Positions 48,286-56,910 of a DNA stretch of 64,000 nt are shown here, piece by piece; positions within the stretch are counted from its first letter, which is position 1; each line of letters opens with the position of its first letter. The notes beneath the pieces were generated by a model. The model was not told the DNA's origin, searched no databases, and saw nothing but the letters and a program-made list of their open reading frames with translations. Source of the stretch: Actinomycetes bacterium (GTDB lineage Bacteria; Actinomycetota; Acidimicrobiia; Acidimicrobiales; Bog-793); NCBI GenBank assembly GCA_021829645.1, contig JAKBPI010000006.1, positions 1-64,000 on the forward strand, written 5' to 3'. Made by a program: the position numbers and the translations under genes.

Positions 48286-49983
48286 ATGCATCATTCACAT
48301 AGCGAAGCACATGTAACCTTTGACAAAGTTGAACTGCCACAAAGTGTCGAGATATATGACACGACACTCAGAGACGGTTCGCAGCAAGAGGGTATTTCCC
48401 TTTCTGTAGAAGACAAGATCAATGTTGCACGCCAGATTGATGCGCTGGGGGTTGCCTATATAGAGGGGGGATGGCCGGGCTCAAATCCCAAGGATGCCGA
48501 GTTTTTTCGTCGCTATGCAGTTGGTGATTTTAAATTGTCACACGCAACACTGGTTGCTTTTGGTTCGACGCGACGACACGGTATAAAAGCTTTTGACGAT
48601 CCTACCTTGCTTCATTTAGTGAAAGCCGGCGTACCGGCCGCCTGTATCGTTGCCAAAGCTTCCTCTCTGCACGTGACTGAAACTTTGCGTACGGATTTGG
48701 ATGAAGCTTTGGCCATGGTTCGGGATTCTGTGGAATTCCTCGTTGGGGAAGGTCTAAAAGTTTTTCTGGATGCCGAACATTTTTTTGACGGCATGCTTCT
48801 GAAAGACGGGTTTTCACTCAAAGTTCTGGAAGCTGCTGAAAAAAGCGGGGCAGAGGGACTCGTCTTGTGTGACACAAACGGCGGTATGCTGCCAGAAAGT
48901 GCTGAAGAGATAGTAACCAAAGTCCGCCGGTATACGTCTGCTACCATAGGTGCCCACTTCCACAACGATTCGGGTTGTGCGGTAGCCAATTCCTTGGCAG
49001 CGGTAAGAGCCGGAGCAAGGCAGGTCCAGGGTTGTATCAACGGCTATGGCGAAAGAGCGGGCAATGCTGATCTCTGTGCGACAATTCCCAATTTGAGTCT
49101 CAAGATGGGCGTGGAGACCATCGAGCGCGAACGTATTACGCTACTTACGTCAGTAGCTCGCCATGTTTCAGAAATAGTCAATATAAGTTTGGATCCCCAA
49201 AAACCCTATGTCGGCACTGCTGTGTTTGCCAATAAAGCAGGGATCCATACTTCTGCCATTGCCCGACGACCAGACGCATACGAACATATCAATCCGGCTT
49301 TGGTGGGCAATAACTCCAGAGTGGTACTGAGCGAACTGTCAGGCAAGTCTACAGTTGTCATGAAAGCAAAGGAACTTTCGCTTGAAATAGATGACGCCGC
49401 CATTACTAAGGTACTCGGTTTACTGAAGGAATTAGAATATCAGGGGTATCATTTCGAAGTTGCCGACGGCTCGTTGGAACTTTTGATGAGGGCTGCTGCC
49501 GGTTACGACGACGTGCTGTTTTCCATTGAGTCTTTTACTGTGGTCAACAGCTGGACGCGTAAAGAGGATAATACATCACTTCAGACCGACACTACAGAAG
49601 ACGGCGCAGGAACCGATGGGAATCGTATCACGGTACACCCATGGCAGCAGGACGGAGTCCTTACAACCGAAGCTAGTGTCAATTTGAAAATCGGAAGTAA
49701 AGATATCAAGGCCACTTCAACCGGCAATGGACCGGTTAATGCTTTGGATAAAGCTCTGCGTAAAGCTTTGATTCCCCACTTCCCACAACTAAGTGATATT
49801 GCCTTAACCGACTATCGCGTGAGGGTGGTAGATACCGGCCATGGCACGGGAGCCGTTACCAGAGTTTTAATTGACAGTGCGGATGCCGAAGGAAGCTGGT
49901 CGACTATAGGCGTATCTGATAACATCATAGAGGCGTCTTGGGAAGCTTTGGTGGATGCCTTGGTCTACGGACTGAGAAAATAA
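48286..49983 (+). CDS. cimA: (R)-citramalate synthase
   Basis: 565 residues of the DRE-TIM family. It has DTTLRDGSQQEGISLS, EGGWPGSNPKD (the EGG-W-PG pattern typical of CimA rather than LeuA), GAHFHNDSGCAVAN, and GCINGYGERAGNADL, followed by the LeuA-type regulatory domain. It makes citramalate from pyruvate and acetyl-CoA, which LeuCD and LeuB convert to 2-ketobutyrate for isoleucine, avoiding threonine deaminase. GGAGAT is 8 bases from ATG 48286. The clustering with leuB and ilvE fits this role. Confidence 0.93.
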   Translation: MHHSHSEAHVTFDKVELPQSVEIYDTTLRDGSQQEGISLSVEDKINVARQIDALGVAYIEGGWPGSNPKDAEFFRRYAVGDFKLSHATLVAFGSTRRHGIKAFDDPTLLHLVKAGVPAACIVAKASSLHVTETLRTDLDEALAMVRDSVEFLVGEGLKVFLDAEHFFDGMLLKDGFSLKVLEAAEKSGAEGLVLCDTNGGMLPESAEEIVTKVRRYTSATIGAHFHNDSGCAVANSLAAVRAGARQVQGCINGYGERAGNADLCATIPNLSLKMGVETIERERITLLTSVARHVSEIVNISLDPQKPYVGTAVFANKAGIHTSAIARRPDAYEHINPALVGNNSRVVLSELSGKSTVVMKAKELSLEIDDAAITKVLGLLKELEYQGYHFEVADGSLELLMRAAAGYDDVLFSIESFTVVNSWTRKEDNTSLQTDTTEDGAGTDGNRITVHPWQQDGVLTTEASVNLKIGSKDIKATSTGNGPVNALDKALRKALIPHFPQLSDIALTDYRVRVVDTGHGTGAVTRVLIDSADAEGSWSTIGVSDNIIEASWEALVDALVYGLRK

Positions 49984-50038
49984 AGTTTTGCCGTAGTGAT
50001 AATTTACAGAAGTTGGATTGTTAGAGGAGATAAATAGT

Positions 50039-50560
50039 ATGGCACAGCCGAAATTCGCCCCGATCACACAAGGAGCAGAAGCGCGTCCTTCATACCGCCT
50101 TGACATACCAAAGCCATGGAAATTTTCCCGTCCGGCTGAATTGTCAAGAGATTATAGCTTGTCTTATCGCTCAGGGATGGGTGATACGGGTCCCGATCAG
50201 GGTTTTGCGCTCAAATTGGCTAATCGGGTGAGTGACAAATTGATCTTAACTCCAGAAGAAGACAAGAAAGACGTTCTTGCCGGGCTAACAGCCATTGCGC
50301 TCAGGAGGGCTTCTCTGTTCGGGAGGGCTCCTGTTATAACTGACATTTTACTGGCAGCAAAGCTTTTTGGCTATCTAGAAGATAGTCGCCAAGAATTGCT
50401 GGACCATCGCAGACAGCTGTTCTTTGGTGTTTCTCACGACCAATATAAAGAACGTAATTTAGTGGCGCTCATCCCAGAGAAAGCCCTCATGGCTACTCCC
50501 GATAAAGCTGTAGATATTCTTAGCCGGATTCAGGACTTGTCTTCGATTACTGTTGAGTAG
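50039..50560 (+). CDS. Conserved-looking hypothetical protein next to cimA
   Basis: 173 residues from ATG 50039, chosen over an upstream TTG (50018) because AGAGGAG is 9 bases before it. Soluble. The N-terminal third is rich in Pro and Arg (PKFAPI, RLDIPKPW); a helical part follows (DQGFALKLANRV, ALRRASLFGRAPV). No known domain is recognised. It lies 55 bases after cimA and may be cotranscribed, but a link to isoleucine synthesis is only positional. Confidence 0.7.
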   Translation: MAQPKFAPITQGAEARPSYRLDIPKPWKFSRPAELSRDYSLSYRSGMGDTGPDQGFALKLANRVSDKLILTPEEDKKDVLAGLTAIALRRASLFGRAPVITDILLAAKLFGYLEDSRQELLDHRRQLFFGVSHDQYKERNLVALIPEKALMATPDKAVDILSRIQDLSSITVE

Positions 50561-50664
50561 TCGTATCTTTTCTTGTCTAGGACTTCTCTCGTAGGTGAAA
50601 CTATATCTGCGGCATCCGGCTTCTCATAGAGTTTAACTCTATACTGGTTAGGAAGGAGGTCTGT

Positions 50665-50943
50665 ATGGGACTTATGGATAAAGTGAAATTGCAGGCAGGA
50701 CAATTGGCCGACAAGGCACAGGAAGCAGGTAAAGCGGGTCAGGCAAAGCTGGAAGCTCTGCAAGCTAAAAAGCGCGTTCAAAGTGTATTAGTGGAGATAG
50801 GAACCATAACTTATCAAGCCCAAGAAGGCAATTCTGCCAGTGGTGACGAGCAGCGCTTAGAGGAACTGTATCAAGCCGTAAAAGATTACGAAGACTCTTA
50901 TGGTAAGATAAATTCCAAGAATTTTGAAGAGGATAATTCTTAG
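50665..50943 (+). CDS. Small helical protein of unknown function
   Basis: 92 residues, highly charged and helical, Lys/Ala/Gln/Glu-rich in the first 50 and acidic after. It is preceded by a near-perfect GGAAGGAGGT ribosome binding site, which suggests strong translation. No family is recognised. Confidence 0.65.
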   Translation: MGLMDKVKLQAGQLADKAQEAGKAGQAKLEALQAKKRVQSVLVEIGTITYQAQEGNSASGDEQRLEELYQAVKDYEDSYGKINSKNFEEDNS

Positions 50944-51251
50944 GCGAGGCTACTTGAGACTGATAGGTCTGGTGAAGCCAGGTGATTTCCTTCCCATCCA
51001 GTCTATTTTTTCTTTACGAACCGACCTTATTTATGTCTAACAAATAAGATTGACAGAAGTGACTTTTACAAAAACCTTGGAATCCAAAAGATGTAATTTT
51101 TGTTGTAAGAAGCTATACGGCTTATTAGTAAAGGTTAGGTAAAGAAATCAAGTCGCACAAAGTATTTTTATATTCATTCGACTAAATAAAACCATTCAAA
51201 ATATCCTAAGTCATGTGTATAAAATAGCAAAGATCTCCGAGGGAAAACTAT
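50944..51251 (+). other. 308-bp gap before the desaturase gene
   Basis: No gene is visible. It is AT-rich. A TGTGTATAAAAT stretch around 51213 resembles an extended -10 box for the desaturase gene. Nothing else stands out. Confidence 0.3.
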
Positions 51252-52274
51252 ATGTTGGAATCAGGAACAACTGGAAAATACGGTAACGACAATTCCACAA
51301 AAGCGACCCTGCAAACAGGTATGACTTTCATAGCTATGGGAGGCAGTAAACCTAGAGCTATACAGCCAGAAAGACAGTCCGTTAAAGTGAGTTTTTGGAG
51401 CAGGGTATTGACTCTTATAGCGGTCCTGGTACCTATTTTTGGAATCCTAAGTGCAGCCAAAATTCTTTGGGGCACAGACCTGCATTCGATAGATCTGTAT
51501 GTTGCGGGTGCATTCTATATCTTAACAGGGCTAGGCATAACCATAGGGTACCATCGCCTGTTTGCACACAGATCTTTTGAAGCGCATCCGGTGGTCCGTG
51601 TCGTCTTGGCTATTCTGGGGGCCATGACCTTGCAGGGTCCTCTTACTCAATGGGTCACCGATCACCGTATTCACCACATGCATTCGGATAAGAAAGGCGA
51701 TCCTCATTCTCCAAATTTAGCCGGCGACTCTTTTTTTGGCATGCTTAAGGGATTGCTGCATGCCCATGTCGGCTGGATGTTCACCGAAAAAGGTTTCTAT
51801 AGAACCTCCAAATATGCTACGGATATTTATGAAGATAAGTACCTGCTGAAAGTGGATAAGCTGTATTTATTGTGGGTAACGTTGTCGTTGGCACTGCCTT
51901 TCGCTTTAGGTTATGGATTCGGCGGAACAGTAGAATTGGGTTTGGAAATGTTTGTTTGGGCTGGCCTTGTCAGAATTTTTCTTTTTCAGCATTCAACGTT
52001 TGCCGTGAATTCAATCTGTCATAAATTTGGCAGACGCAGGTATAAGACAAAAGATAATTCGAGAAATCAATTTTTAGTGGCTCTACTCACTTTTGGAGAG
52101 GGGTGGCACAACAACCATCACGCTTTCCCCAGGTCGGCACGACACGGTTTAGGGAAACTTCAAATAGATTTCTCATGGGTCTTAATAGTAGTAATGCAAA
52201 AATTGAAATTAGCGAGTAATATTTCTTTACCTAGCGGAGACCAGGCGGTCAAGTCCGCTTTGCGCAAAAAGTAG
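51252..52274 (+). CDS. Acyl-CoA/acyl-lipid delta-9-type fatty acid desaturase
   Basis: 340 residues. The three histidine boxes of the stearoyl-CoA/acyl-lipid desaturases are present: GYHRLFAHRSF, HRIHHMHSD and WHNNHHAFP, holding the di-iron centre, with four membrane helices between. An N-terminal tail of about 30 residues is unusual but simple. It inserts a cis double bond into a saturated acyl chain in the membrane using O2 and a reductant. GAGGG precedes ATG 51252. It is convergent with the cyclopropane-synthase-type gene, 17 bases away, whose substrate would be its product. Confidence 0.92.
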   Translation: MLESGTTGKYGNDNSTKATLQTGMTFIAMGGSKPRAIQPERQSVKVSFWSRVLTLIAVLVPIFGILSAAKILWGTDLHSIDLYVAGAFYILTGLGITIGYHRLFAHRSFEAHPVVRVVLAILGAMTLQGPLTQWVTDHRIHHMHSDKKGDPHSPNLAGDSFFGMLKGLLHAHVGWMFTEKGFYRTSKYATDIYEDKYLLKVDKLYLLWVTLSLALPFALGYGFGGTVELGLEMFVWAGLVRIFLFQHSTFAVNSICHKFGRRRYKTKDNSRNQFLVALLTFGEGWHNNHHAFPRSARHGLGKLQIDFSWVLIVVMQKLKLASNISLPSGDQAVKSALRKK

Positions 52275-52291
52275 TAAACTTAGCCAAGTGC

Positions 52292-53530
52292 CTATGTAAT
52301 ATTCCTAAAGGCCGGTTTGGTGAAGACAGCCTGGATGTCACTTATTCTTCTTTCCGCAAATCCGGCCTCACAATAGCAAAAATAGAACACAAAAAGCCTA
52401 AACATTTCAGCATTGAATTTTTCAGAAATTACGGTATCTTGCTTGAGCTCTATGTTTTGCCGCCATTTTTTGAGAGTCAAGGTATAGCTGGCGCCTATGT
52501 CATATAAGGAAAAGAGTCTAAGATCACTGGCAACTGTGACGGCATCTAAAAGTGCCGTGATGGAAGGGATGGTGGAGCCGGGGAAAATATATTTTTTGAT
52601 AAAGTCTTCTGTGTATTTGGCCCTCTCAAAGATTTGATCGGCAATTACGATTGCCTGTAAGACGGCAATGCCGTCCTCTTTTATCAGGGAAGAGCATTTG
52701 GAAAAAAACGTGTTGTATAAACGCCAGTCTACTGCTTCGATCATTTCTATGGACACCAACTTATCGTAAACACCTTTGATGTCGCGATAGTCCGTATTGA
52801 GAACCGTGACTAAATCCTCCAAATTGTTTTGACGCACTTTGTCTTTTGCGTATTGGAACTGTGCGTCCGAAATTGTGGTGGTGGTAACTTTGCATCCGTA
52901 CTTACTGGCTGCGTAAATAGCAAATCCTCCCCAGCCTGTGCCTATCTCGATGACGTGATCGGCTGGAGTCAAAGAGAGCAATCGGCATATTTGTTCCAGT
53001 TTGCGTTCTTGGGCGGACTGTAAGTCTTCTGTAGGGGTGGAAAAGATGGCACAAGAGTATGTCATAGTGGAGTCGAGTATGTCGGAAAATATCTCGTTTC
53101 CAAGATCGTAGTGGGCCAAGATATTTTTTTTATCGGTGTTTCTTTTCTCTTGCTTACCAACAGGTTGCGAAAGCACTGCTCTTAGTGGCGCAGTTGCCTT
53201 CTTGGTAAAAGTACTTACTTTTTCGATGTGATCCAGATTGCGAACTATGATTCGTAAAAAAGTAACCAATTCGTCGGAGGTCTCACAATCTATCCACTCC
53301 TTCATATAGGCCGCACCAAAACCAGAACTGCCGTACTTGGCTATCTCACTCCAAGCCTGAGGTGATTTTATCTCTAATTTAGGTATAATTTCTCCGGCTA
53401 CAGGTCTCCCGCACACATGGCGACGTCCGTTTTCGTTGATGATCACCGCTCCGTTTTTTAATCTCCCCAAAATTTTCAAGACAACTGCTCTTGCCGCAAT
53501 ATCGCGCGCCGTTTTTCTTCTATTCAACAC
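52292..53530 (-). CDS. Cyclopropane-fatty-acyl-phospholipid synthase family methyltransferase
   Basis: 412 residues. The CFA signature is visible: HYDLGNEIF, DSTMTYSCAIF, EIGTGWGGFAIYAA (SAM-binding G-x-G), the SDAQF loop, and the C-terminal YCEAGFAERRI. It adds a methylene or methyl from SAM to an unsaturated phospholipid chain; cyclopropane, methyl-branched or furan-precursor products are possible. It overlaps the DUF1365 gene by 11 bases, and shares its operon with DUF1365, an FAD oxidoreductase and an SDR. Confidence 0.87.
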   Translation of the reverse strand: MLNRRKTARDIAARAVVLKILGRLKNGAVIINENGRRHVCGRPVAGEIIPKLEIKSPQAWSEIAKYGSSGFGAAYMKEWIDCETSDELVTFLRIIVRNLDHIEKVSTFTKKATAPLRAVLSQPVGKQEKRNTDKKNILAHYDLGNEIFSDILDSTMTYSCAIFSTPTEDLQSAQERKLEQICRLLSLTPADHVIEIGTGWGGFAIYAASKYGCKVTTTTISDAQFQYAKDKVRQNNLEDLVTVLNTDYRDIKGVYDKLVSIEMIEAVDWRLYNTFFSKCSSLIKEDGIAVLQAIVIADQIFERAKYTEDFIKKYIFPGSTIPSITALLDAVTVASDLRLFSLYDIGASYTLTLKKWRQNIELKQDTVISEKFNAEMFRLFVFYFCYCEAGFAERRISDIQAVFTKPAFRNIT

Positions 53531-54341
53531 TGTGCCCCTCCGCTATTTTTTCCGGATGCCTGTACCATTTTGCTCCGCGTGCTTTGAGTAACAACGCCTG
53601 CCAATATATAGATAGGGAAGTTTTCATAGGCGGTAGCGGTGTTTTTATCAGCATTTTTGCTATGGTATCTTTATTCAATTCTTCAAATCTTAAGAATAAA
53701 TCAGCATCAAAAATCTTATTTTCGTTTTTTTGTAGCCCAAAATGTAGGTTTAACTTCTCTCCTGGATTTCTGGCGATCACTTTGTAGATGACATCCATGG
53801 GAAGATAAGGCGATACATGGAGTTTCTTGTCAAATGTATATTTAGATGTCTTTTCTTTTCCAGCGGGCATTACATAGCAATAGCGTTGATTCCAAGGGGT
53901 ATTGGTGACTTCCATGACCAGTGCCTCTAGGTTATGCTCATCTTCCGGCGCGAATACATAATAGATACTGATGGGATTGAAATTCCAACCCGCTGTTCTC
54001 AGGTGGGAAAGAAGAAATACCCTACCGGTAGGGTAGAATCCTAACCGATCGGATACTGTTTGGCGGATGGCCTGTTCTAAGGGTAAATCTGACATGGGTA
54101 AATAGTCATTATGGTAAAACCTGATCATTTTTTTGGACCACTCTGACAGTTTGTCTTGAGTTTGGGGCGATATAGACTCACCTTGAATTTCCAAAAAAGC
54201 CATAGATGTTTTATATTGGAATTGGCTTATGGGAGAAATCATTCTTCTATGGCGCACGGTTCCGAAGTAGATTCCGTCGCGTGGATAAGACAAATGCTGC
54301 TCCCGCTTATCTTCTTGGTCACTTGTGATCCGAGTCCCCAT
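53520..54341 (-). CDS. DUF1365 family protein
   Basis: 273 residues matching DUF1365, opening with YFGTVRHRRMIS and continuing through LGFYPTGRVFLLSHLRTAGWNFNPISIYY and VMEVTNTPWNQRYCYVM. No catalytic residues are established. The family almost always sits beside cyclopropane-synthase-type methyltransferases and FAD amine-oxidase-like proteins, so it should act in the same lipid modification. ATG 54341; 11 bases overlap with the next gene. Confidence 0.88.
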   Translation of the reverse strand: MGTRITSDQEDKREQHLSYPRDGIYFGTVRHRRMISPISQFQYKTSMAFLEIQGESISPQTQDKLSEWSKKMIRFYHNDYLPMSDLPLEQAIRQTVSDRLGFYPTGRVFLLSHLRTAGWNFNPISIYYVFAPEDEHNLEALVMEVTNTPWNQRYCYVMPAGKEKTSKYTFDKKLHVSPYLPMDVIYKVIARNPGEKLNLHFGLQKNENKIFDADLFLRFEELNKDTIAKMLIKTPLPPMKTSLSIYWQALLLKARGAKWYRHPEKIAEGHSVE

Positions 54342-54406
54342 GTCAATCTAATTATATCTTTTTATTAGCCAGGCATTCATGTTCATTGGATTGCCTGGAG
54401 TACGTG

Positions 54407-55669
54407 TCAATCTAAAAAAGAATTGCTATGGTTGAAATGGCGCCGTAGAAATTCTTTGGTGGCTTTATCGGCACTTCTGATACCGTCCTCATGAAATCCA
54501 TACCCAAGCCAAGCTCCTACGTAATATGTATTTTTTGTCCCCTGCAGGGCCTCTATGTCGGCTTGTCCCTTGAGCGCGTCATGGTCAATAATGGGGTGCT
54601 CGTAATCAAAAGAATCGATAACTAAGTCCTCTCTTATGTGCCGATCCATTCCCAGACTGATCAAGATATCCGCCTTGGTTTCCAAAGGCTGTAGTTTGTT
54701 CATGAGGTAAGTGATTGTTACCTTTTCTCTGGATTGTGTCAATATGTGGAAGTTCCAACTCGCCCTTACTGCTTTGTGGGCAGGGAGAAGGGAACTATCT
54801 GAGTGAAGAACAGCTTTATTCTTAGAAAACTTGAATTTGGAAAGAGCTCGGGTCTCTTCCTCTGTCGGATTTTTGAGCAGTCGAAGAGCGGTATCTGCGT
54901 GAGTGGCTATAAATACCGCATCAAATTTTTCTTCGGGGGAATTTTTATAATACAGCCTTACTTCTTTTTCGTCTCTTTCTATGTAGAGAAGATCAGTATT
55001 TGTTCTGGGTTTATTCTTGAGTAAAGAGGCGATCGTTTCAACGTATTTTATGGATCCGCCCGGTATGGTTCTCCACTGCAGCTGATGCCTGAAAGAAAGA
55101 AGACCGTGATTAGTCATAAAGTTGACGAAAGTTACAAGAGGCATTGACATGATGTCTTCCGTCGAAGCTGACCAGATGCTAGCAGAAAGAGGTGTGATGT
55201 AATACTTTGAAAGGAATGAGGAGAAGTTGTATTTTTGTATAAATTCTCCTAAGGTGATCTGCTCCGATATCGCTTTTTTGACCGATTCATTAAATCTAGG
55301 TATTTCAAATAGCATGTATAGAAAAGAAGAATTGGTCAAGTTTTTAAATGAAGGGAACAGGGTTTTCAAGCCTGTAGGCCTGAATTCAAACCCGTTCTTG
55401 GCCTCAGATACGGAAAAAGACATTTCTGTAGGTTGCGATACGACATCCAAGTGGGTGAGCAGTTTGGTAAACAGCGGATAGTTCACTTCGTTGTAAACGA
55501 TGAATCCGGTATCTACACTGATCGGTTTGTCTTGTATCGCGATATTGACAGTGTTGGCGTGTCCGCCCAACCGAGAGTCTTTTTCGATTAGGTGTACATC
55601 ATGATCTTCATTCAAAAATATGGCTGTTGACAAACCTGATATGCCGGAACCTATTACGGCTATTTTCAT
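54407..55669 (-). CDS. FAD-dependent amine-oxidase-like oxidoreductase
   Basis: 420 residues. The N-terminal GSGISGLSTAIFL and EKDSRLGGHANTV are the FAD dinucleotide-binding and second glycine motifs of the flavin amine oxidase superfamily. The C-terminus has YVGAWLGYGFHEDGIRSA, the flavin-contacting end. It is not likely an amine oxidase in practice; this clade accompanies CFA-synthase-type and DUF1365 genes and may act on a fatty acyl chain. ATG 55669 lies within the SDR stop (ATGA overlap of 4 bases), showing translational coupling. Confidence 0.88.
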   Translation of the reverse strand: MKIAVIGSGISGLSTAIFLNEDHDVHLIEKDSRLGGHANTVNIAIQDKPISVDTGFIVYNEVNYPLFTKLLTHLDVVSQPTEMSFSVSEAKNGFEFRPTGLKTLFPSFKNLTNSSFLYMLFEIPRFNESVKKAISEQITLGEFIQKYNFSSFLSKYYITPLSASIWSASTEDIMSMPLVTFVNFMTNHGLLSFRHQLQWRTIPGGSIKYVETIASLLKNKPRTNTDLLYIERDEKEVRLYYKNSPEEKFDAVFIATHADTALRLLKNPTEEETRALSKFKFSKNKAVLHSDSSLLPAHKAVRASWNFHILTQSREKVTITYLMNKLQPLETKADILISLGMDRHIREDLVIDSFDYEHPIIDHDALKGQADIEALQGTKNTYYVGAWLGYGFHEDGIRSADKATKEFLRRHFNHSNSFLD

Positions 55670-56817
55670 TCAACTTCTCTATCGGAGATAAGTTTTTCTA
55701 CAGTTTCAAAAGTCAATATTTTTTCTGACACCGAACTAATGGTACTCTTGAGTTTCGATGTCGATCGCGGTTTCCTATCCAGCATAAAACTGCCGTTTAG
55801 AGTTCTCAACGCTTCATTTTGATTCAATAGTGCCAGATAGATAAGAGTATCTGCACCCTGCAAGGGTGTCCGTAAAAAAGGTTTCATTAATTTTGTAAAC
55901 AGAGGTATGCCTTCCTGAATGGCTCTTGTGTCTACAAATCCGGGATGCATAGAGAAGGCTAGGCGGTTTTCCTCCGCCAGTTTGATTGCCCATATTTCGG
56001 CCAGTTCGACCTGTATACGCTTGGCATATGCGTAAGCTTTAGTTGATCTGTAGGTACTTTTACCACAATAGAGCAATTTATCCAGCCCCATCTTTACGGC
56101 ATACATACCTCCGGAGGATACCCAGATGATGCGCGGTAAGTAGCCGGTAGTTTTTATTGGCATTAGTTCAAGTAAACTTTTTGTCAGGAGATGAGGACCT
56201 AGGACGTGTAGGGCCAGAGTTGATTCAAAGCCGTTTTGGGTAAGGCACATTTCCGGATATATTTTTCCTGCACAGTGAATTAGTAAGTCAATTTTTGTAT
56301 TGTGTTTCTTGATAACGTTTACCGCCTGATCAATTTGTGAAAGCTCCGCTACGTCTGCGGTTATGGCATAGGAAGTACCCAAGGGAAGTTTTCCCAAAGC
56401 GTTATTTTCATAGCCTCCCTCGCAAGTAAAAATATTTGCTTGGGCCTCTTGTCCGGCCGGCAAGTTGCTTTGAGCCCCACGGATGCTTTCTAAGGCGTTG
56501 GCACAACGGTCTCTATTGCTGGCGATACCTATGATCTGCCAATTGTTGCGGGCAAGTTCGAGAGATGTAGCCAAACCTATGCCGCTCGAAAATCCGGTGA
56601 TGACCGCCGTCAGCGGCGCATCCTTTCCTTTGCCGAGACCTCCTGTCACGTCGTGTACGGGGTAGGAGGTATCCCAACCGTAAAGTTTGGAGCGTACCGT
56701 GTAGCCCGCGTCGGAAAAACTGCCGAGTACACTCACTTCCAGAAGGGAATCTATTAAATCAGCAAAGAGAGCTTTTTTAGTGCCAAATAAATGAGTCACT
56801 GCTAACTCTTGTGTCAT
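55666..56817 (-). CDS. Short-chain dehydrogenase/reductase with N-terminal extension
   Basis: 383 residues. About 68 residues precede the SDR core and contain YTVRSKLYGW, as in DHRS12-like proteins. The NAD(P) site is ITGFSSGIGLATS. The catalytic Tyr-x-x-x-Lys reads YRSTK. It oxidises or reduces an alcohol or ketone, possibly lipid-related given its operon. A DUF1365/FAD-oxidoreductase/CFA-type operon follows in translational coupling. Start at ATG 56817. Confidence 0.85.
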   Translation of the reverse strand: MTQELAVTHLFGTKKALFADLIDSLLEVSVLGSFSDAGYTVRSKLYGWDTSYPVHDVTGGLGKGKDAPLTAVITGFSSGIGLATSLELARNNWQIIGIASNRDRCANALESIRGAQSNLPAGQEAQANIFTCEGGYENNALGKLPLGTSYAITADVAELSQIDQAVNVIKKHNTKIDLLIHCAGKIYPEMCLTQNGFESTLALHVLGPHLLTKSLLELMPIKTTGYLPRIIWVSSGGMYAVKMGLDKLLYCGKSTYRSTKAYAYAKRIQVELAEIWAIKLAEENRLAFSMHPGFVDTRAIQEGIPLFTKLMKPFLRTPLQGADTLIYLALLNQNEALRTLNGSFMLDRKPRSTSKLKSTISSVSEKILTFETVEKLISDREVE

Positions 56818-56910
56818 ATATCCAAAGTATATCTAGAGATAAGTTTTCCCCGTCTGGATTCTTCTAAGAGACGGTATGTGACGGCAGGTATCTGTCGTAC
56901 GGGAAGATGT

